From Euryarchaeota archaeon UBA257 (lineage in GTDB: Archaea > Thermoplasmatota > Poseidoniia > Poseidoniales > Thalassarchaeaceae): DNA of 28,865 bases. Positions 24,230-28,865 of the stretch are shown one piece after another (position 1 is the first letter of the stretch; every line of letters begins with the position of its first letter). The position numbers and the translations under genes were made by a program. The stretch is taken from contig DAJO01000012.1 in the NCBI GenBank assembly GCA_002498985.1, forward strand, positions 1 through 28,865, read 5' to 3'. Below the pieces are notes generated by a model. It did no database searches and was not told the origin of the DNA. It worked only from the letters and a program-made list of their open reading frames with translations.

Positions 24230-24361
24230 GCTAATCCCTAATAGTTCCTACTTCATCTATGTTTTTTAACAAAAATCACTAATTCATAGTTTCCATCTTC
24301 AAAGATTGCGCGACAGAGTTCATATACGGGTCGTCAGTCGCCCGCATCGTCGTAAGACGCT

Positions 24362-24367
24362 GAGGTG
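24362..24367 (+). promoter_or_regulatory. Shine-Dalgarno site of the L44e gene
   Basis: GAGGTG lies six bases before ATG 24374. It supports this start over the GTG at 24365, which lies within the site. Confidence 0.6.
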
Positions 24368-24373
24368 CAAAAG

Positions 24374-24655
24374 ATGGTCAAGATGCCGCGTAAAGTAATG
24401 CGTTACAGCCCTTCTGCTGGTAAGCACACAGAACACACTGTAGAGCGAGTTAAGAAAAGGCGAGCTAGTGAGTTGAAATGGGGTCAGAGAAGATTCCGTA
24501 AAGTTACTTCTGGTTACAGAGGTTTCCCGAGACCTAAACCATCTGGTGAGAAACCAACAAAGCGTGTAAATCTAGTTTTCAGATGTACCGAAACTGGTAA
24601 GGGACATTCCCCTGCTGGAAAGCGTGCAAAGAAATTCGAACTAATTGATAAATAA
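24374..24655 (+). CDS. rpl44e: Ribosomal protein L44e (eL42) without its zinc cysteines
   Basis: A 93-residue large-subunit protein located near the ribosomal E site. The body is well conserved: ELKWGQRRFRKVTSGYRGFP and PSGEKPTKRVNLVFRCTETG. Archaeal and eukaryotic L44e normally bind zinc through CPxC and CTEC. Here the first pair has become Ser12 and Ala15 (YSPSAGKH), and in the second pair Cys71 remains but the other is Thr74. Three of four ligands are gone, so zinc binding is unlikely. S27e follows after 13 bases and aIF2-alpha after that, a typical archaeal order. Confidence 0.93.
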   Translation: MVKMPRKVMRYSPSAGKHTEHTVERVKKRRASELKWGQRRFRKVTSGYRGFPRPKPSGEKPTKRVNLVFRCTETGKGHSPAGKRAKKFELIDK

Positions 24656-24657
24656 TT

Positions 24658-24662
24658 GAGGG
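24658..24662 (+). promoter_or_regulatory. Shine-Dalgarno site of the S27e gene
   Basis: GAGGG lies six bases before ATG 24669, just after the L44e stop codon. Confidence 0.55.
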
Positions 24663-24668
24663 CTAATA

Positions 24669-24839
24669 ATGAGTGGAAAATTCCTACGTGTAAGTTGCAC
24701 AGATTGTGGACATGAAACCATTCTATTCGACAGGGCGTCGACCTCAATCGCTTGTTCAATTTGCGGGGCTACGTTAGCAGTTTCTGCAGGTGGAAAGGCT
24801 GATCTTGTTGGAAGCACAGTTGTAGACGTCCTCGAATGA
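24669..24839 (+). CDS. rps27e: Ribosomal protein S27e (eS27)
   Basis: A short gene of 56 codons. The product starts MSGKFLRVSCTDCGHE and has an intact zinc finger, Cys10, Cys13, Cys29 and Cys32 (CTDC and CSIC), followed by the family's LAxxAGGKA element. Length and motif agree with archaeal S27e of the small subunit. It lies between L44e and aIF2-alpha with very short gaps, the usual archaeal arrangement, and has its own Shine-Dalgarno site. Confidence 0.93.
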   Translation: MSGKFLRVSCTDCGHETILFDRASTSIACSICGATLAVSAGGKADLVGSTVVDVLE

Positions 24840-24852
24840 AGGGGACAATAGA

Positions 24853-25641
24853 ATGAGTGAAGCCGAAGAGATATGGCCTGATGAAGGTGAACTCCTAGTT
24901 TGTACTGTAAAGGGAGTTAAAGAAAACGGAGCATATCTAAATCTTGGTGGATACGGAGACAAAGAAGGTTTCGTGTTCATTGGAGAAGTTGCCTCTGGAT
25001 GGGTAAAGAACATTAGAGCTCATTTGAGAGAAGGACAAAGAGTCGTCGCTAAAGTTGTTACAATCAAAAAGGATAGGGAGAGAGTAGATCTATCTATCAA
25101 GGCTGTATCGGCGGAAAGAAGGAAAGACACTCTACAAAAATGGAAAAATCAGCAAAGAGCAAGTCAAATTATGCGTGTTGCTGCCCAAAGGGTGGATTGG
25201 GATGAAGAGAAGACAGAAGCAATATCTGAAGAAATGATTGAAAAATTCGGATCATTATATGGAGCATTGGAAGAATGTGCAATTTCAGAAACAGCGTTAT
25301 CAGATTCGGGTTTCACTGGTAAATGGATGAAAGTAGTAACAGAATTAGCAGTTGAAAATATAGTTCCTCCATTTGTAGAGATTAGAGGTATTTTTGATAT
25401 TGAAGTTTGGGGTTCAGAAGGAGTTGGCGCAATAAGAGATGCTTTATCTGCTGCAGAATTAGTTGTTGGAGATGAAGAAGAAGTTACTCTGACTTGCCAT
25501 TATGATGGAGCGCCACATTACAGAGTAGACATAAGAGCGCCAGATTATTCATTGGCAGAATCTTCATGGGAAGCCGCAAAGAAAGCTGCTACGGAAAAAA
25601 TCAATTCCGTAGAGGGTTCAATATCCATAGAAAGGCTATGA
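24853..25641 (+). CDS. eif2a: Translation initiation factor 2, alpha subunit
   Basis: aIF2-alpha is part of the aIF2 trimer that delivers initiator Met-tRNA to the small subunit. Residues about 11-84 form the S1/OB domain (GELLVCTVKGVKENGAYLNL, then VVTIKKDRERVDLSIKAV). A helical domain follows (about 88-170, WKNQQRASQIMRVAAQ), then the C-terminal alpha/beta domain that docks on the gamma subunit (VRNIV-like IVPPFVEIRGIFDIEV onwards). At 262 residues it is of normal size. It is followed by Nop10 and a PAC2-family gene, a neighbourhood seen in many archaea. Confidence 0.95.
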   Translation: MSEAEEIWPDEGELLVCTVKGVKENGAYLNLGGYGDKEGFVFIGEVASGWVKNIRAHLREGQRVVAKVVTIKKDRERVDLSIKAVSAERRKDTLQKWKNQQRASQIMRVAAQRVDWDEEKTEAISEEMIEKFGSLYGALEECAISETALSDSGFTGKWMKVVTELAVENIVPPFVEIRGIFDIEVWGSEGVGAIRDALSAAELVVGDEEEVTLTCHYDGAPHYRVDIRAPDYSLAESSWEAAKKAATEKINSVEGSISIERL

Positions 25642-25693
25642 GGAAGATTTTCTTAGGCATTAATTCATACACCCTCAAACATCACGTCAGCAT

Positions 25694-25699
25694 GAGGAG
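25694..25699 (+). promoter_or_regulatory. Shine-Dalgarno site of nop10
   Basis: GAGGAG lies five bases before ATG 25705 and fixes the Nop10 start. Confidence 0.5.
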
Positions 25700-25704
25700 T
25701 CACT

Positions 25705-25926
25705 ATGGTACGTACAAAATTACAACGATGTAATGATTGTGGAGAATACGGACTTGGAGAAATTTGTAAAAAATGTAATGGTAAAATGGAAGCTGTGGCA
25801 CCATTGAAGTATTCTCCTGAAGACCCACAAGGCGCTAGAAGAAGGCAAAGAGTTGATGCTGGTAGCGATGAATGGGTAGAATCACTACCTACTCCTCGAA
25901 AAGTGATTGAGGATGAGGAAGAATGA
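25705..25926 (+). CDS. nop10: H/ACA ribonucleoprotein subunit Nop10
   Basis: Nop10 binds Cbf5 and box H/ACA guide RNA for pseudouridylation of rRNA. The N-terminal zinc ribbon has Cys9, Cys12, Cys21 and Cys24, and the central helix follows the family motif KYSPEDPQGARRR. Archaeal Nop10 usually ends after about 55-60 residues; this one has 73, with an extra acidic tail ending EDEEE. Its stop overlaps the start of the PAC2 gene by four bases (ATGA), so the two are translationally coupled. Confidence 0.92.
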   Translation: MVRTKLQRCNDCGEYGLGEICKKCNGKMEAVAPLKYSPEDPQGARRRQRVDAGSDEWVESLPTPRKVIEDEEE

Positions 25927-26684
25927 AAACAAAAATTCATTGGATTATTGGAAACGGTTTACCAGAACATTCAGCGATACTAGAAGCAGTACCTGGTGTA
26001 GGGAATGTAGGTAAAATTGTGGTAGACGCATTAGTGGAAAAACACCCCTCCAGAACTATTGGATGGATTTTACATCCTGATTTCCCACCTCATGCTACAT
26101 TATCAAGTAATGGACTATTAGCACCCCCTAGGCTAGAAATTAATTCAGTACTTCTTCCAGATGGAAAAACAGTAATTACAATCGGAGGAGATTTACAACC
26201 TATGACTGCAAACGGGCAGTATGAAGTTGCTGAAAGTATACTCGCAATGGCAAAGGAAAATAACACTCCACAAATTCTAGTTTTAGCAGGCTTAGCAGCG
26301 GGTGCTGAAGACAGAAATATTCACGTAATATGTGCAGATTCAGGAGTTAAAAAATCATTGCAAGATATTGATATTAATGTTACTGACGAGCAGCCGAAAT
26401 CTGGAATGATAGGAATCGCAGGCTTACTTATCTCTCTCTCACCATTACATGATGTGCCTACAATTGGCCTGGTAGCTGAAACAATAGGGGCGAGTGCTGA
26501 CACACTTGCTGCCGATAGATTATCATCTTGGATCGAAGAAGGATTAGAATTACCTCTTGACCTAGATCTTGACTCAACAGAAAAAACCGCTAAAAAACTA
26601 TTAGCGACTATGGAAGTTTCTGGAGATATTGATGAAATATTAAATGGGACTGAAAAACAAAATGATTCAAATTTTTACGCTTAG
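25923..26684 (+). CDS. PAC2-family protein (proteasome assembly chaperone-like)
   Basis: A 253-residue protein of the PAC2 superfamily, related to eukaryotic proteasome assembly chaperone 2 and archaeal PbaB. Evidence: an early AVPGVGNVGKIVVDALVEK segment (about 22-40), a HPDFPPHATLSSNGLLAPPR segment (about 57-76), a VLAGLAAG segment (about 119-126) and a GIAGLLISLS segment near 169. Archaeal members may help assemble proteasomes or bind other partners. It follows nop10 with a four-base overlap, as in many archaea. Function beyond the family is inferred. Confidence 0.85.
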   Translation: MKTKIHWIIGNGLPEHSAILEAVPGVGNVGKIVVDALVEKHPSRTIGWILHPDFPPHATLSSNGLLAPPRLEINSVLLPDGKTVITIGGDLQPMTANGQYEVAESILAMAKENNTPQILVLAGLAAGAEDRNIHVICADSGVKKSLQDIDINVTDEQPKSGMIGIAGLLISLSPLHDVPTIGLVAETIGASADTLAADRLSSWIEEGLELPLDLDLDSTEKTAKKLLATMEVSGDIDEILNGTEKQNDSNFYA

Positions 26685-26689
26685 GTGAT
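26684..26689 (+). promoter_or_regulatory. Shine-Dalgarno-like site of pepE
   Basis: GGTGAT lies three bases before ATG 26693 and overlaps the TAG of the PAC2 gene. It matches the GGAGGTGAT complement of the 16S end; the spacing is short, so this is tentative. Confidence 0.4.
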
Positions 26690-26692
26690 TTA

Positions 26693-27415
26693 ATGAAAAT
26701 ACTTCTTGGAAGCGGAGGAATAAGAACTGAAGAAAGAAGAAATCTTTTCTTTCATTTAATGAAGGAGAACTTCGAAGGTTGTAAGAAAGTGATATTCATA
26801 CCTTATGCCAGTAGAGATTATGATGAGTATACAAATTCTGTAAAAGAAATGTTTAGTCATCTCGAATTTGAGATTATTGGAATACATGAACTGGATAATC
26901 CATTAGTAGAATTAGAAAAGATGGAAGGAATTTATGTTGGTGGAGGAAATACATTTTCATTAGTTCAAAAGTTACATGAAAAAGAAATAATAGAAGTTAT
27001 CAGGAGGAAAGTGCTCAACAACGGAATACCATATGCGGGAGTTAGTGCTGGGGCAAATGTTGCTTGTCCAACAATGCAAACTACTAATGATATGCCTATT
27101 GATTTAGTTCCATCATTTGAAACATTTGGCATTGTACCGTTTCAAATCAATCCCCATTATCACCCAGGAGGAATCTGGTGGAAAGAGAATGATGAACTAA
27201 GAGAGCATTTCGGGGAGACTAGGAAAAGAAGAATCGAAGAATTTCACAATTTCAATGATACACCTGTAATCGGATTGTACGAGGGTTCATTTCTAATTTG
27301 TAATGAAAATGAAATAGAACTACAAGGAAATAAAGCCGCTATAATTATCAAGGGAACAGAAATAAAAACGATTTCTCCAAATAAAAAAATGAATTATGAC
27401 TTATCCACCAGATGA
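26693..27415 (+). CDS. pepE: Dipeptidase E (peptidase family S51)
   Basis: PepE cleaves Asp-X dipeptides in the cytoplasm. The nucleophile elbow is GVSAGAN with Ser118. TTNDMPI holds Asp133 and FQINPHY holds His155, in the same order and spacing as Ser120, Asp135 and His157 of the enterobacterial enzyme. YVGGGNTFSLV at 81-91 is also typical. The length of 240 residues is normal, and GETRKRRIEEF further on agrees with the family. It follows the PAC2 gene closely and overlaps the convergent SAMP-like gene by 15 bases. Confidence 0.93.
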   Translation: MKILLGSGGIRTEERRNLFFHLMKENFEGCKKVIFIPYASRDYDEYTNSVKEMFSHLEFEIIGIHELDNPLVELEKMEGIYVGGGNTFSLVQKLHEKEIIEVIRRKVLNNGIPYAGVSAGANVACPTMQTTNDMPIDLVPSFETFGIVPFQINPHYHPGGIWWKENDELREHFGETRKRRIEEFHNFNDTPVIGLYEGSFLICNENEIELQGNKAAIIIKGTEIKTISPNKKMNYDLSTR

Positions 27416-27601
27416 GACTACGATTAATTCTATCTTTATATCTTCACTGATTGTTGATGAGTGAGGAACAATTGTATCGTTATACACAGCAAGAACTGTG
27501 GAAGAGGGAATATCTAACTCATTTAATATTGTAGAAATTGTTGTTGGTACTTCAGACTCAAAAATTAAACTTTCATTTTCGTATACAACCTCTACACGCA
27601 T
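27401..27601 (-). CDS. Small ubiquitin-like protein (ThiS/SAMP-like) ending in Gly-Gly
   Basis: A beta-grasp protein of 66 residues from ATG 27601. Strands VEVVYENESLIFESE and SSTVLAVYNDTIV and a C-terminus VVSSGG match ThiS, MoaD and SAMP proteins, whose tail is activated by an E1-like enzyme. The size is nearer ThiS or Urm1-like SAMP2. An ATG at 27640 would add 13 basic residues (RIGHKRDPFRSN) that do not look like the family. The last four codons overlap pepE in exact antisense register. The partner E1 is not in the window. Sulfur carrier for thiamine or tRNA thiolation, or protein tag, are all possible. Confidence 0.75.
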   Translation of the reverse strand: MRVEVVYENESLIFESEVPTTISTILNELDIPSSTVLAVYNDTIVPHSSTISEDIKIELIVVSSGG

Positions 27602-27653
27602 GTTACTTCGAAACGGGTCACGCTTATGACCAATACGCATCTAGGAATATTTA

Positions 27654-27739
27654 GCCGAGATCGCATAGCCCGGTATTGCGATGGATTCGAAATCCATTGT
27701 CCATTGGACGCGGGGGTTCAAATCCCCCTCTCGGCGCCA
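27654..27739 (+). tRNA. tRNA-Ser (anticodon CGA), CCA encoded
   Basis: The acceptor GCCGAGA pairs with TCTCGGC, and the discriminator G at 27736 is followed by an encoded CCA at 27737-27739. The anticodon stem ATGGA/TCCAT closes a loop TTCGAAA, anticodon CGA. A long variable arm GTCC-ATT-GGAC, typical of tRNA-Ser, precedes the T arm GGGGG-TTCAAAT-CCCCC. No intron is seen. Confidence 0.96.
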
Positions 27740-27786
27740 CTGAGAAAATTAATCATATTCATAAGCAGAACTATTTTCGAATAACC

Positions 27787-28479
27787 ATGCCTCAATATGA
27801 GATTATAGATAGTGAAGAATTAAGAATGGTGAAAGTAACATTGAATGGAGATACAGTCCGTGGAGAATCAGGTGCACTTCACTATATGATTGGAAATATA
27901 GAGATGGTAACTAAAGCTCCAAGCGTAGGAGGTTTTCTAAAATCAATGGTATCAGGAGAATCAATATTTAGACCTACATATACCGGTAATGGAGAAGTAT
28001 ATTTTGGACCACCTACATTCGGAGAATATCATATTCTAGAGTTAAATGGTAATTCAATGGTTCTAGATTCAGGAGCATATGTTTGCTCAGATGAAGGAAT
28101 AGAAGTTGGTGTTGTTAGAAATAAAGGCATTTCAATGTTCAGTGGAGAAGGGATATGGCAGACTACTGTTTCAGGAACTGGAACTTTGGTATATTATTCG
28201 GAGGGACCTATTCAAGAAATTAATCTTTCAAATAGTACTCTTACAGTAGATGGTAACTTTGCTGTTGCCAGAGATGCGTCATTAAATTATCAGACAAGGA
28301 TGTTAGGAAAAGGAGTTATGTCAAAAATGGCAGGTGGGGAAGGATTTGTCAATATCATATCTGGAACTGGGAAAGTATATCTTGCACCAGTTCCAAGTCG
28401 TTTCAATAATCTTGCTGGAAGAGTGATTAATGATACCGTTAGTAGAATGATTCCGTTCTTCAATAGAAATAGTAATTAA
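27787..28479 (+). CDS. AIM24/TIGR00266-family protein
   Basis: A 230-residue beta-rich protein of the AIM24 family, found in bacteria and archaea and related to yeast mitochondrial AIM24. Recognisable parts are an early VRGESGALHYMIGNIEM segment, GGFLKSMVSGES(I)F near 53-66, VYYSEGP near the middle and IISGTGKVYLAP near the end. The function is unknown; members are thought to bind membranes or proteins. ATG 27787 is chosen because the frame before it runs through tRNA-Ser. It converges on the OB-fold gene with a 3-base gap. Confidence 0.85.
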   Translation: MPQYEIIDSEELRMVKVTLNGDTVRGESGALHYMIGNIEMVTKAPSVGGFLKSMVSGESIFRPTYTGNGEVYFGPPTFGEYHILELNGNSMVLDSGAYVCSDEGIEVGVVRNKGISMFSGEGIWQTTVSGTGTLVYYSEGPIQEINLSNSTLTVDGNFAVARDASLNYQTRMLGKGVMSKMAGGEGFVNIISGTGKVYLAPVPSRFNNLAGRVINDTVSRMIPFFNRNSN

Positions 28480-28482
28480 GCT

Positions 28483-28865
28483 CTAAAATGGCTTCAAATC
28501 TTCTGAACTTTTCAGAAGAACTACTCGAGCACCTGGACCAAGACGAACCTGTTTTTGGCTAGCGAATTCACCAATTTCACCGTTTAAGATTGCTATTTCG
28601 TCACCTCTTGATAATCCTGCTGCGATAACAGGAATAAATTGCTTGAATGCTACAACACCAACAGAACCACTACTGTCAACCATAGTAATCGCCCAACGAG
28701 ATACTCCTTTACCATCGGGAAAGGCATTAATTGACCATATTCTACCAACTACATTCACTCTAGTTTCTATATCAATCATTTCTGAAATCTCTTCGTCTTC
28801 AGCAATTGTAATGCTCGATTCTGAATCTAAATCTATAACTAATTCACTCCTCCAAATTGAAGTTA
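28483..28865 (-). CDS. OB-fold nucleic-acid-binding protein (5' part beyond the window)
   Basis: The frame is open through the right edge, so the N-terminal part is missing and the ATG at 28779 need not be the start. The C-terminal 98 residues form an OB fold: RVNVVGRIWSINAFPDGKG, WAITMVDSSGSVGVVAFKQF, and GDEIAILNGEIGEFASQKQV. Before it lies an acidic linker of about 28 residues. The order of an acidic linker and a terminal OB fold suits a single-stranded-DNA-binding RPA-like protein with several OB folds, but other OB-fold proteins are possible. Confidence 0.6.
   Translation of the reverse strand, partial: TSIWRSELVIDLDSESSITIAEDEEISEMIDIETRVNVVGRIWSINAFPDGKGVSRWAITMVDSSGSVGVVAFKQFIPVIAAGLSRGDEIAILNGEIGEFASQKQVRLGPGARVVLLKSSEDLKPF

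Noticed and set aside
27676..27786. Upstream part of the AIM24-family frame
   Set aside because: It is the sequence of tRNA-Ser read as protein; the family similarity begins after ATG 27787.

Overview
This AT-rich window reads as a piece of an archaeal chromosome, most likely a planktonic euryarchaeon of the Marine Group II type (Candidatus Poseidoniales, Thermoplasmatota). The archaeal call rests on the small subunit of DNA polymerase D, aIF2-alpha, Nop10, Nob1, ribosomal proteins L37e, L44e and S27e, a PAC2-family protein, an archaeal-type tyrosyl-tRNA synthetase and two ubiquitin-like proteins ending in Gly-Gly. The Marine Group II call is an inference. It comes from the mix of this core with genes of bacterial or eukaryotic style: class II CCA-adding enzyme, E. 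coli-type PurF, bacterial/eukaryote-style HMG-CoA synthase, two acyl-CoA dehydrogenases with ETF, and large secreted calcium-repeat proteins.

Layout. 1-1738 (minus): a DedA-like membrane protein overlaps a secreted esterase that carries calcium-binding repeats and runs off the left edge. 1808-2850: Nob1, TatA and a MoaD/SAMP-like protein. 2963-5995: a HAD phosphatase converging on PolD small subunit, then PncC/CinA-C. 6047-6122: tRNA-Val(UAC). 6191-8234: a divergent isoaspartyl-methyltransferase-like protein with a HEAT-repeat protein. 8242-9946: ParB/SerK-like protein and CCA-adding enzyme, divergent. 9947-11750: a GcvH-like protein without the lipoyl lysine, divergent from an acyl-CoA dehydrogenase. 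11751-15063 (minus): HMG-CoA synthase, TyrRS and a small unknown protein. 15128-19990 (plus): membrane-anchored propeller protein, then glutaryl-CoA-dehydrogenase-like enzyme with EtfB and EtfA, then a membrane-anchored protein. 19987-24229 (minus): propeller plus PKD protein, PurF, L37e, two membrane proteins. 24374-27415 (plus): L44e, S27e, aIF2-alpha, Nop10, PAC2, PepE. 27401-28865: SAMP-like protein, tRNA-Ser(CGA), AIM24-family protein and a truncated OB-fold protein.

The genes fall into translation and RNA maturation, acyl-CoA oxidation with electron transfer flavoprotein, isoprenoid and purine synthesis, and cell-surface functions. Genes are tightly packed, and no stretch over about 150 bases lacks a gene. 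Several genes inside gene clusters have Shine-Dalgarno sites of the GAGGTG type, while many first genes have short or no evident leaders. No CRISPR array, insertion sequence, integrase or prophage was seen. I found no obvious multi-gene defence or mobile system. The most unusual items are degenerate versions of known families: GcvH without its lysine, L44e without its zinc cysteines, and a PIMT-like protein with a changed cofactor loop paired with a HEAT protein.
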